Below the pieces are notes generated by a model. It saw nothing but the letters and a program-made list of their open reading frames with translations, was not told where the DNA came from and made no database searches. A DNA stretch of 27,988 nt from Gnetum montanum (taxonomy: Eukaryota; Streptophyta; Gnetopsida; Gnetales; Gnetaceae): assembly GCA_015680685.1 (NCBI GenBank), contig MNCI01022307.1:803518-831505 (forward strand), in the 5' to 3' direction. Numbering within the stretch: the first letter of the stretch is position 1; each line of letters begins with the position of its first letter. The position numbers and the translations under genes are program-made. Shown here piece by piece: positions 9,744-19,976 of this stretch.

Positions 9744-9879
9744 TTTAGCTTTGAAGAAGAAAAAATAGTGTGCTTTTACTAATATTATTATTATTTTTGA
9801 TGATTGTGACTTTAAGGTTCATTACAACATCTTTGAATAATTTCACTAACTCCTAGATAGCGCACGTAGCTAACTAAAG

Positions 9880-9897
9880 TCCCCTGCAATGACACCA
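9880..9897 (-). other. Primer-binding site of element A
   Basis: The minus strand reads TGGTGTCATTGCAGGGGA, a decayed match to the tRNA-Asp 3' end complement TGGCGCCGTTGCCGGGGA. Four differences are visible, three of them transitions expected from cytosine deamination. It lies one base after the LTR end, exactly as in B and C. Confidence 0.7.
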
Positions 9898-9898
9898 A

Positions 9899-10706
9899 TG
9901 ATGAGTAGTGAGCAATCCCTATGTCCAACCATATGAATCACTAGCATTCACTAAGAGATTTTGTCAGATTTCATAAACTTTATCTCTCTAAGTACATTGG
10001 GTCTAGGCAATGAATATCAAGGACATGACCTTTGACTTCTCAATTTCACTTGTGAAGTGCAAGTGTATGGTTAAGTGTAACTAAGGCATATGATTTTTAT
10101 CATTTTTTATTCATTGTTTAAATCACCTAACTACTAGAAAATAAAGTAATTAAATGTCTAAGTAATCTAGTAACTAACTAATATCTTAACTAATCCTAAC
10201 CTAAGAATCCATTCTCATTTACCATACACATCCTAAACCACATAATAATGTTATTGGATTACCAAGCATTAAGCACTACTGGGATTACCAAACATGAACA
10301 TATGCTCAAAATGATCGTACTTGTGTGCTTTAATTAATTAATCTGATGCATTAAAGTAAATTACTCAAATAATAAATGCATTTATAGTAAACATTAATCT
10401 ATTTCCAAATTCTTTAAGGTTTGTGAAGAATACTTGCCTTTATTTCCAATCACACCAAGGTGCTCAGGTACATCAGTGTTCAAATAAAGATTCATACTTT
10501 TCTCATGCCTACTGTGGGAACTTAGAAAATATTCTAACTCTCAAATGAACAAAATGTAGGAGCTTTGCTAACATACTAAACAATGAATGCTATAAATGCA
10601 ACTGGTGAGCACATATTTATAGGTAAATACATATACTACATTGAAGGGTCATGTCAATGCATCATATCATGCATTAATGCGATTGTGTTAATGGGCTGCG
10701 TTGACA
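9899..10706 (-). repeat. 5' LTR of element A
   Basis: About 808 bp. The U5 end is fixed by the PBS; it shares TTGGTAATCC, AGGATGTGTA, AAAATCATATGCC, CATATGGTTG and the terminal CTACTCATCA with LTR B. The start is placed at 10706 because the minus strand there reads TGTCAACGCAGCCC, close to TGTCAGACCC at the start of LTR B, and because protease similarity of element E begins just beyond. A TATA box (minus strand CCTATAAATAT, 10613-10623) lies about 85 bp inside. Confidence 0.7.
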
Positions 10707-11142
10707 AGATCTTATTGATGTAGCCCATGAATGAAACTCATGAACATGCTAACTTCTTAGTGGTTGAGAAGGCACCTAGCTTCAACATCATCCTAGGGAG
10801 ATCATGGTTAGTGAAGCTTCGAGTAATTTCATCTCCTATACATCAAGAGATTTACTTGTCATACAAAGGTGGGGAAATTGTAATCTATGTGAATAATGTG
10901 TCATTATCCTCAATTAACTATGTTAACATCGATCAAGGCTCTGAGGTGGAGTTTCAAGAGGAAACTTCCAACACTCAGACTAGGGCCAATAATAATGAGA
11001 GAAACAAAAATGTGAGTAATGCCAACTCTACAACATGAGACAGTAAACAAAAATGTCTACAACTTGCTATGCTAAATGAGAGAAATGATGACCATAGCAT
11101 CATGCCAAAAGGATTCCTTGATGTCTCAAAGATCAAGCAATA
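10707..11142 (+). pseudogene. Element E protease-like ORF fragment
   Basis: The open frame 10727-11038 contains ANFLVVEKAPSFNIILGRSWL, the conserved C-terminal part of Ty3/gypsy aspartic protease (family pattern FLV...YN.ILGR.WL), followed by SSPIHQ and a hydrophilic tail rich in Asn, Glu and Thr. After the TGA at 11036 the same frame stays open to a TAA at 11140, so the original ORF probably ended there. The active-site DTG half is missing because LTR A begins at 10706. The sequence differs from the protease of A and B and belongs to another Ty3/gypsy lineage. No RT follows. Confidence 0.75.
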
Positions 11143-11290
11143 AGTTCATGGTAAAAATCTCATTCATTCTTTTTCCAATCATTTGTTTATCTTTATAGTG
11201 TTATATCATGTTTCAATGTTGGTTGTAGCTTGATGTGCTCTTTTGAGAGCATCTCATACTTGCTAGGCAAGCATGGACTACAACCCACCA

Positions 11291-11399
11291 AGGCCTAAAA
11301 TTAGCAACTTACAGCTTGCAAAGGCCTAAAATTAGTGACTTACGGCCCACCAAGGCCTAAAATTGGCAACTTATGGCTCGCTAAGGCCTAAAACTAGGG
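11291..11399 (+). repeat. 31-bp tandem repeat, about 3.5 copies
   Basis: AGGCCTAAAA-type cores start at 11291, 11322, 11353 and 11384, an exact 31-bp period. Each unit reads AAGGCCTAAAATTAGCAACT followed by a TA(C/T)(A/G)G and GC(T/C)(T/C)(G/A)C-like spacer. The same core appears singly near 12195, 14498 and 14788 and in a second array at 15427-15560, so it marks element E. Confidence 0.85.
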
Positions 11400-11736
11400 A
11401 GAATAATGACATTTTAGCTAACATACCCTCCATCACCATAGAATGTAATCCCCCTTGCCATTCTTAGTAGTTTCCATCAACATACATGAATCCTAGATCC
11501 CAACAAGGGGTAAAACCTTAATAAAACTTGTTACCTTAGGCATCAACGTAGGTTCAACACTAGCCTAGAATTGCCTAGGGTGATATAGCATCCATACTCA
11601 CCTTCTAGTGTCAACCTAGCCCCACTTCAACCCCAAAGTAGGCCTACATAGCTTTAAACCCCTCCAGTCACTCTTGGTAGCCCCAACACCTTGTTAAACC
11701 TAGTTGAAAGTGCTCAAAATTTTTAGATTTAGTTGA
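11400..11736 (+). other. Non-coding interior of E
   Basis: No ORF or motif of note; stops occur in all frames. It leads from the 31-bp repeat into the large array that follows. Pyrimidine-rich, with CCTAGCC- and CCTAGAA-like words. Confidence 0.4.
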
Positions 11737-14400
11737 TCCATGCTAAGGGGTGCTCCATCCAGATTTCTTAGCATGGATCCAACGTGGATGGAAGGGGTAA
11801 CCTTAAATTGCCAAAATCAACCACTCAATTGCTATATTTTAACACCCCTTGCCAACTTCTAATAACATAGATTCACCAAAAATAACTCAGTTATTGTATA
11901 TGAAACCTTTTCCATGCTAGTGAGCCCCCCAACCACATTTCTTAGCATGGATCTAGTGTAGGTGCCAAGGGGGTATGCCATAAATCACTTTCCACAATCT
12001 TAAATAGCCATAAAATGCACTTTGATAGCCTAGATACCCTTTCATGGTTTCTGGTAGTTGATAATTGCCTAAGTATGAGCCACTTTCACATATGGAATAT
12101 CTTCCATGTTGGTGAACCCCTCATCCACACTACCCAGTGTGGATCCAGCATGGATAACCTAGGGATATGTCAAATAAATGATGTTATAGCTAAAAATAGG
12201 CCTAAAAACTACGCTAGTGATCCTACAACCTTGTTGGAGCCTTCCAACAACTTTAGATGCCTCAAAATTTGTCAAAAATGGCATAAAACTATTATCTCCC
12301 TCTCATTCATGCTAAGGCAACCATGCCTAGCATGGAAAAAGGGGGAATGATCTCATAAATCATCTAGAAGCCTCCAAACTAGTGGATTTTAATGCCAAAT
12401 CTCAACCATCAACACTAAAAACCCTGAAGACTAACATGCATGATCGATTTTCTATTAAAAAAGACTAGATATGACATTTTTAGTTTACCCATGATGAGGA
12501 GACCTTATTCATGTTGGACAACATGGAGCTAGCATGGATAAAAGTGGCATGACCAAAACTCTCAAGATTTGCCTTGAAATGAGCATGTGTTGACTTCCTT
12601 ACCTTCTTGGAGACTCTGGTAACCCAAAACCTGCCAAAATTGATCTCATTTCATTATTTTCCTTGCTTTAATGTAGAAAACCCCCTGGCCAGTGTGGATT
12701 CATCAAGGAAAGCTCAGGGGGTTCACAGAGGCACCAAAACAACTCTAACTTATGCTATCCTCACCATATAAGCCTGCCAGAAGCTTCCAAAGCCTCCAAG
12801 TACCCAAAAATTGTATAAAATTGGTATAAAAATGTCATCCCCCTCTCATCAAAGTTGGGGCCTCCATGCCTAATGTGCAAAAAAGGAGGATTATTAGATG
12901 AGGCATTTAGGAACCTCCAAACTAGTGGATTTTAATACTAAATCTCAACAATTAACACTGACAACCCTGGAGGATGAGATGAATTGGTTGATTTGTTGTC
13001 AAAAGAGCCTAGATCTAACATTTTTAGTTGTTCCACAATAGGAGAGACCTCATCCACATTGGCTATCATGGATCCAATGTGGATACAACTAGGAAGGTTC
13101 ATGGGGGATCCCAAATACATCAAAACAATGACAAATTGCCTTATACTTGCACCAAAACCTTGTCAACGCTTTCCAAAGCCACCAAACTTCCAAAAATCAA
13201 CAAAAATCAACCCCTTAAGGATTCTCCATGCTAGGGAGGATCCTATCCATGTTAGGTAGCATGGAGCCAATAGGGAACTATAGGAATAGCACCATAAATC
13301 ACTTAGAAACCCTCAAAACTACTAAAATTTGATCTTAAACCCTAGCCCTTAACCCCAACAACCTTGGGAGTTGACATGCATGGTTGATTTGTTGACATAT
13401 GAGGCTAGATCTAATTATTTTGATCTATTCATGCTAGCGCCTTTTCTATGCTAGGTAGCATAGATCCAGGTTGGAAGAGCTACCTTTCCACTTTTGGTAG
13501 TAGATCGACACTACCAAAGACCAAAAACCTACACCGGGAAAGCCTAAGACCTCATAGCCTCAATTTTATGCTTGTTAGACCTCATTTTAGCCCTTAAATC
13601 TCATCAACTCCCATCTTCTACATGGGAACAACTCCCCCATCATGGATCAAGGGAGGTATAACCTTGCATGGCCTTAAAAAAACCTCTAAACATAATCAAA
13701 ATTAGTTAAAAATTTTGGAAATCATGGTCTACATCCCTAGAGGCATAGAAACCTAGTCAATGTGCTCCTGGACCACTCCAAAACCAAATAACAAGAGCAC
13801 CCTCATTCTTCCATGCTATGGCCATCATGCTCAACATCGAGAACAAGGGGGAAGTTATCCCAACTTGCTTTAGTGGTTAAAACCCTCCAAAATGGCCTCA
13901 AAATGTAGTTACAGAATGCATAACTATTAGATCTTAGTTCCAAATGTCCATGAAATTCTATTTGATCCTATTTTTGCCTAGATTTGGATCCTCTACATTG
14001 ATCCCCATCCCATCCACATTGGCTAGTGTGGAAACAAGGAGGTGAAGCTTCAAGACCTACTTTTTGCCCTTTTTCAACCTCCAAAATGATCAATTTTGTT
14101 AGGTTTAGCCCTCTTCTACCTAAAGAAGGCCTTGGAACCCTGATTGTAATCCTCTTGATTGCATAAAACAACTTTTCATTGGTCTCCATGTTAGCTATCT
14201 TGGAAGATACTTTCAAGCTCTAAAGGGAGGATCCCAAGGGTTGAAACTAATACTAAAGCTTGTTCATTCCCTTCCCTAGTAAACTGCATTGACATGCAAG
14301 CCATCAAAAGTTGAAAACTAGCTAAAAAAAAGCCTAGAAAACTATCTGGATGTTCCATGCATGCTGGGGATCACTTCTTCCACACTGGCTAGCATGGAAG
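11737..14400 (+). repeat. Degenerate ~187-bp tandem array with inverted-repeat cores
   Basis: Units are anchored by TCCATGCTAG-like words, followed after about 15-35 bp by the complement-like CTAGCATGGA(TCC). Anchors lie at about 11737, 11911, 12103, 12306, 12488/12508, 12690, 12860, 13031, 13225, 13428, 13620, 13810, 13995 and 14354, steps of mostly 170-205 bp, averaging about 187 bp for some 14 units. Flanks also repeat: CCTCCAAACTAGTGGATTTT at 12369 and 12914 with a weaker copy near 13310, and a CTAGAT.TGACATTTTTAG-like block at about 12466, 13008 and 13402, indicating a higher-order unit of about 400-550 bp. Identity between units is low, so the array is old. It has no coding capacity; the ORFs at 12015 and 12984 are chance. 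Confidence 0.75.
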
Positions 14401-15426
14401 CCTTAAAAACCTTACTTTGTAGTCTAAACAGCCTAAAAACAACCTCTGTTGATATCCAAACCTATCCAATAGCCTTGTAGCCTTGAATCATGATCTTCCA
14501 AGGCCTAAAACTAGTAAAATCTAATCCTTTTAACCATGTTTTGACCAATTCTTACCATATGTGTTCTACCTAGCCTCATTTGGCCTTATTTCACTATGTT
14601 ACAACCTATATTGATCATTATTGCATTGTTGACCTTGTTTAGCCTTAATACTACTTCAATTCCAATGTGTTTACCTTTACTCTTTATATTTTATCCTTTT
14701 TTACCCTTGATTAGCCTTTGATCAATGTTGAATGATGGGGTTTGGCCCTGCCTAACCATCATTTGACACCACGATACCATGCCCCGCCAAGGCCTAAAAC
14801 TGGCAAAGTATAATCATAGTTGACCATGTTTAACCTTATATTTTCCTTAGTGACCTCCATTGATCATGATTTAACCTATTTTTGCATCATTCTAATTTGT
14901 TTAGACCCACTTTAAGCATTATTATTAATGCAATTTTACATTATTTAACAAATTTATTACACATGTGCCACTTGATGTGCTTATGTTGTCATGTAAAAAT
15001 GAGCCAGGAGGATGAGGAAGCAAATTCAAATAGCCTTAAAGCCTAAGTAAAGCACTCTCATGATGTTTTTAAACCAAACCTTAAGCCTTGAAACCATTGC
15101 ACTATACAACCATAACACCTTAAAGTAGCCTAACTACCATTAACCTTAAAGCCTAAAACATCACGAAGGGTTCCTTAGCCAAAATTCCCATCAAGATCCT
15201 CACCAAAACTTAGGCTTGCTTATGAACACATCAAACCCTTGTTAGGAAATACTAAAGCCATCATATATCCTTAATTATGCCTAACACTCACATGTTTGTT
15301 TGTACTATTGTTTACCATTGTTGATAGGTTGTAATGAATGACTAATGTTGACAACTATGATGACTGATAACAAATGAGCCTACATGACATCTTTGCACAA
15401 TAGAGAAACATATTTCTACAATTTCC
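14401..15426 (+). other. Non-coding interior of E, diffuse short repeats
   Basis: No gene. Diffuse repetition of TTGACC..GTTTA(A/G)CCTTA-like words at 14520-14900 suggests an eroded short-period array, with isolated AAGGCCTAAAACT cores near 14498 and 14788. The part 14980-15420 is CCTTAA(A/G)CC-rich and otherwise featureless. Confidence 0.35.
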
Positions 15427-15560
15427 AAGGCCTTAAACTAGCAATACAGCTTGCTAAGGTCTTAAAATAACACCATGGTTTACTATGACCTTAAACTAGC
15501 AATGCGGCTTGCTAAGGCCTTAAATTGATTCCCTGGGTCCATCATGATCTTAAACTAGTA
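15427..15560 (+). repeat. 29-bp tandem repeat, five units
   Basis: CTTAAA anchors at 15432, 15461, 15490, 15519 and 15549 give steps of 29, 29, 29 and 30 bp. Consensus AAGGCCTTAAACTAGCAA plus a GC-rich TTGCT spacer. It is clearly related to the 31-bp repeat at 11291 but has a different period, so the two arrays expanded separately from one core. Confidence 0.8.
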
Positions 15561-15945
15561 ACTTTGGTATCCTAGGTAGATTTTTTTTGTTCATCATCTC
15601 ATCATGCTATGTGGCCTATATGCATTGTAATGTTATAACATGCTCAATTTTCTTGGTTTTCTTGTCCTCTTGAAGTTGTGTTTGTAAGATGAGGCCTAGA
15701 GCCATTGCAAAGGTGTAACCCATCATGGCAACAAGCCACCACATGACCTCAATGTGCAAAATTTAGTGAGTTTGTCCTACTGTGTCAAGATTGCTTGTAA
15801 CATTTTCCTTCATCTAGCACCACTCCTTGAGCCTAGCCCCATAGCCTGATTATGACCTTCCATACCTTGAGCAATAATGTTAACCAATGTCTGACATTCA
15901 TGCATTTACGTTTGTGTGACATTTTTTGTCATGCTCCACATCCAA

Positions 15946-16077
15946 GTCCACTTGAATGTAGCACATCTCATTCAATGGAAAATCAATATGTCCATTAGAC
16001 ATAACACATCTCATTCAATGGGATAACCCCCAAGTCCATTGAGTGTAATGCAACTCATTCAGCAAGAAAACCACATC
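15946..16077 (+). repeat. 44-bp tandem repeat, three units
   Basis: Units start with GTCCA(C/T)T at 15946, 15990 and 16034, an exact 44-bp step, each containing CATCTCATTCAATGG or a close variant. The array ends about 45 bp before the purine tract and LTR of E. Confidence 0.85.
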
Positions 16078-16120
16078 TAACTAGCCATGGCAAAGAAACC
16101 CAATGAAGGTTTTACCCCAC

Positions 16121-16134
16121 AAAAAAAATGGGGA
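16121..16134 (+). other. Polypurine tract of element E
   Basis: AAAAAAAATGGGGA is followed directly by TG, the canonical LTR start. In Ty3/gypsy elements the polypurine tract primes plus-strand DNA synthesis immediately upstream of the 3' LTR, which sets the orientation of E as plus and marks the LTR start at 16135. Confidence 0.6.
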
Positions 16135-18050
16135 TGTAGATTGCTAAGCTAGTTGACCAATAAAGACTAGTGGCTTTGAACATAAGAAAGGATCCCAATG
16201 GCCAAAGAGACCTTGAAGTGAAGTGATTGGATCCTCAAATGCATTTTTGAGTGACCAACACTTCAAAACATATCAGTGCCATGCTATGGCCATGGTGTCA
16301 ACACTTGGAATGCATTGTTATCATGCATGACCATTTCTCCATAACCTCAATACCATCTTCCCATAATAGCCTTATTCCATCATGAGCACTCTTCAACATA
16401 GTTTGACATGACTAGATCAAGCATAGAGAGGGAACGTGAATGGTGAACCTACAATGATGTTTTATATTTTTTGTTATTACCTCTTAGGTCAATCCTCCAA
16501 ACACCAACAAAGAGGAACCATTAAAACACCACCAAAATTCTCATGTTATAACCATCTTTCATCATGTAGCCTTCAATCCATGAAACCTTAGGCAAAACTT
16601 TATTGTAAATGTGAAGATTATAACCCATAAGGCGCAATCTCACACATTTCATACTTTTGAGACTAAAAATGCCTCATAAGTGGTTAAAGCCTCATCCCCC
16701 AAGTGGAAAAATTCATGTACTATCTATATTTGGTCTAGGAGGGTTAAAAATACTTTTTGGGATGTCAAAAATGGAAATTTGATGGGTTTTATGGGAGGTA
16801 AACACTTTTCTATGTTGGAAACACCTACAGGAGGTAGATCTCACCTACCCCTAGCATGGAGGGATGTGGGTCACCTACTCCTAGCATGGAAGGGAATACC
16901 TCAATGTGGAAGGATATGGTGGCATCTATGCTCAATGTGGAAACTTCATTTCTAGCATGGAGACTACATGCTTAGTGTGGAGACTCCATGTCCCCAACGT
17001 AGAAGCCACATGTACCATATTTCAGCATTTCATGCACTTCAACATTTACCATGCACTCTAGCAAGGATGGTAGAAGTCCTAGCATGGAACATCTTCCCCT
17101 AGTGTGAAATATCTACTTCCATGATGGAAGATGTGCTCCCAACGTGGAAGATCTCCCCCAAACCTAAAAGACCTTCCTCCAACATAGAAGATCTCCTTCA
17201 GCTAGGAAGATCTACCTTTAGTTAAGAAAATATGCCCCAAGCTAGGAAGATTCACCTCTAGCTAGGAAGATCTACTCCCAGTGTGGATGTCATCCTCCCA
17301 ACATGGATGCCATCCCCTTGTTACTATTTTTAGTAAATAGAATGGCCATGAGGGTATGACACTTACTATATATAGTAACCCTACCCAAATTTTTGCACCT
17401 ACCCCACCTGAAATGTAATAGAAATTTGCAGCTAATTTGTCATAGTTTGTCAACCTAATTTGCAACCAATGTGCAACAAACATTAATGCCAAAACCCTCT
17501 ATAAACCAACCTCAAAATAATTTCCAAGATGCATCTCCTTGGCACTCACACACTTTGGCATTTTTTCATTCAAGATCTTTGAACACACATAGAGCTTCTT
17601 GAATCCCTAATGTGGAACCTCCATAGCCATTGTTACATGCCCTTGTAATACCAAACTTGCAAATCTAGTGTAAGGGGCAGCAAAGGTTTGAAAGCATTGG
17701 GATTTGTGGAGCATCTAGATCGTGGAGCAATGGATTCCAAGCCTCCACCAAAGTGAACCCCTTGCTACCCCAAGAACATTTTTGTACACATTTCTTGAAT
17801 GATTCTTTATTTCTTTTAATATAAAATTTACAATTCTGTTCATGTGCAAGATAGATTTATTTGTTCCAATTTGACACATTTATTATCTTAGATTTGCATT
17901 GCATTTTTATTTTTTGTACCCCCGTTTTGCATTTTTTAAGTCCCTGGGTGATCCACTGGACCATCCAAGGCACCTTAGATTTCATTTTTCAGAGGCCTTG
18001 GGGATTCGGGGTTGAGGCTACTATGCCAAAAATTTTGATTTTCCAATGAT
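16135..18050 (+). repeat. 3' LTR of element E (right end approximate)
   Basis: Starts TGTAGATTGC after the purine tract. A long U3 (16135 to about 17490) carries the 20-bp repeat array at 16851-17320; a TATA box (CTATAAACC) lies at about 17500; a U5-like AT-rich region runs to about 18050. The only 5' LTR copy would have been left of the A insertion, so the end cannot be fixed by comparison. At about 1.9 kb it is long but within the range for gymnosperm Ty3/gypsy LTRs. Confidence 0.5.
16851..17320 (+). repeat. 20-bp-period repeat array in U3 of E
   Basis: From 17080 to 17300 there are twelve units with starts at 17080, 17100, 17121, 17140, 17161, 17181, 17200, 17220, 17240, 17260, 17280 and 17300, a near-perfect 20-bp period. 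The consensus is about AGCATGGAAGATCTCC(C/T)(C/T)(C/A); later units drift to AGCTAGGAAGATCTACC. A looser group lies at 16851-17000 (16851, 16881, 16901, 16932, 16952, 16972, 16993). The CTAGCATGGA word is the same as one arm of the inverted repeats at 11737-14400. The position upstream of the TATA box suggests a promoter or enhancer array. Confidence 0.85.
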
Positions 18051-19169
18051 TGAATTTGTTGGTTGCAATAGCTTAATCATAGCTTCCTATAGTCTTGAGC
18101 CCTTTTTTAGTGTATGATGTAACCTATCACTTAAATAAGAAAAGAAATCTTTTCATCAATGTACAAGTTGATTCAGCAACATTGAAAGTTAAAAAGAAGC
18201 TTGAACTTGCAATCATGCCAAACATCTTTTCAAGAAAGTGAAAGCACACTACTCATGTCTTGCCCTTCATAGATAAACTCAAATGGCCAAATCAACTCAA
18301 CCTTACAACTAACATCTCTACAATTATAGTCTACCACAAAGAGCTTCCATGTGATCCAACTTTCATATAATAGGGCTCAACCAAAACTCCAAGCTTAAAA
18401 TGCCCAAAAATCTCCTCCTTTTTAAGATTGGGAGAGATCATATCCACAAACAAGAAACTTGAGGGAAAGTAAGAAAAACCACACATATCCACATCAAGCT
18501 CACAAAGTTCATATCAATTAGACATACAAAGATTAAAGAAAATAATAACCTTGTAATCATATAGTTAGCATTAATCAAAGAGGATAGATAGTTACAACAC
18601 AAGCAACAACTCACATCATACCAGCTCATATACACTAGGTAGCTGATAAAAAACAATTCAATCAAGCACATTATCCACACAATCAATCTATTACAGAAAT
18701 CACATTAAAGAAATAAGAGAGAAAAACTTCATATTTTCATGACAAAACCACATAATGCACACACAATTTACATGATGTCCCTTTTTTGTTAGAAGATCAT
18801 AAAAGGTAGCTCCCATTATTAATGTATAGTCAAGTTCAAGAAAAAAGAGTAATAACGAGAAATATCTTATTACATCAAACATTGTTACATAGAGAATATA
18901 AAAAATGTAGGAAGGATCAAATAGTTAAACACTTAAACAGTACAAAGAAATCATTGTAGTCATGGATATTCACAATTGGTTCTAGATGACTTGAGAAGAT
19001 TTTTGAAAGCTTGGGGAATAGCTGAGAGGTGTAAAGACTAAGTGGGCTTGAGCACTAGCAGACATCTAGGAAGAAACAAAGTGAAAAAGAAGTAAATAAG
19101 AATAAAACATTTGAGTTAATTTTAGCAAGGAAGTGGAGAGAATAATGGTGAAAAATAGTAGGAATACCT

Positions 19170-19196
<27 letters not shown>
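19170..19196 (+). repeat. (AG)n microsatellite
   Basis: Thirteen uninterrupted AG dinucleotides, read as CT on the minus strand. CT runs are common in plant 5' leaders, but no convincing gene follows. Confidence 0.95.
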
Positions 19197-19200
<4 letters not shown>

Positions 19201-19959
19201 TCAATAGCATTTCAAACATGTGAAGAAATGAGGGGATATTTAGAGGAAAACATTAAGTCTCTATACTTTATAAATGAACTATTGGATTTGCTTCATTCTT
19301 CACACCTAAAGCTAGTTTCAAGATCATCTTTTGATGTGAGCAAGATGGATTTTAAAATAATATATTTTAATAACATTTTAAATATAAAAAAATTAAGATA
19401 AATTAATACAAAAAATTTCTTTTTTATCATATCCTTAAATGTTTTTTACCTTAAAAATTATATCATCAAGGAAGTTTAGGGATAGTTTTATAGATCTCAT
19501 ATGTAAGGTTTCTCTTAGAAGTAGATTTACCAAGAGCTATGTGATACAATATAATCAAGTTGACCTGTAATTTGAAAAGTTTATTGGTTTACAAATAGTC
19601 CTTGCAACATTATTCTAAATAATATACTATGCATAATACCCTAGTATCTCAAATGGAAAGGATGACATCTCTTCTTACTTTGTACTATAGAAGTTGGTCT
19701 TACAAATTATATCATAGTTGTTTTGATTAGTCATTAGAGGATCCAAGACATGCAAGATATTTAAGAATCAAAGAGACTTGTAACTAGGATTAACTACATG
19801 CCATTGACTTTTTTTTTAGTATCCAAAAGGACTAAAGAAAGATAACCATCAATTGAGTCCACCTCAAGCAATAAAGCCAATAGAAAATAAACACTTGATT
19901 GGACATTATTAAGAATACAAAGAAGCCTAGACTACTAGTACAACTAAGTATACGAGAAG

Positions 19960-19976
19960 TTTTTTTTTTTTTTTTT
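19960..19976 (+). repeat. Poly(T) tract
   Basis: Seventeen T in a row, the longest homopolymer in the window. It could be the poly(A) end of a minus-strand retroposed sequence, but no matching body or target duplication was identified. Confidence 0.9.

Larger units (their letters stand above)
4301..10706 (-). mobile_element. Element A: Athila/Tat-like Ty3/gypsy retrotransposon, truncated
   Basis: Read from 10706 down, it has a 5' LTR, PBS, leader, gag, protease, linker, RT, RNase H and the N-terminal part of integrase, the usual Ty3/gypsy order. Coding parts align with element B from gag through the start of RT. All are broken by frameshifts and stops, so it is dead. The integrase stops at 4301 where LTR C starts; the rest of integrase and the 3' LTR are absent from the window. 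The right end interrupts the protease-like ORF of element E. Confidence 0.85.
10707..18050 (+). mobile_element. Element E: non-autonomous Ty3/gypsy-type element with repeat-rich interior
   Basis: The 5' part is lost to the insertion of A. What remains is a protease-like ORF end (to 11142), about 5 kb of non-coding DNA filled with tandem repeats (11143-16120), a purine tract (16121-16134) and a long LTR starting TGTAGATTGC at 16135. No RT, RNase H or integrase motif was seen between protease and PPT on either strand. It therefore looks like a large non-autonomous derivative that kept gag-protease and depended on a partner. The right boundary near 18050 is approximate. Confidence 0.55.

Noticed and set aside
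12015-13259. ORFs of 68-111 codons inside the tandem array
   Set aside because: They fall within divergent repeat units, change frame from unit to unit and show no protein similarity.
13968-14216. Minus-strand ORF of 82 codons
   Set aside because: No known motif; lies across repeat units of the array and looks like chance.
18405-18435. Minus-strand purine run resembling a copia polypurine tract (AAAAAGGAGGAGA)
   Set aside because: It is followed by TTTTTGGGC rather than TG, and no copia RT or RNase H was found to its right.
18438-18882. Two hydrophobic minus-strand ORFs suggesting membrane proteins
   Set aside because: AT-rich DNA read in this way gives Phe, Ile, Leu and Val by composition alone; no conserved motif or gene context.
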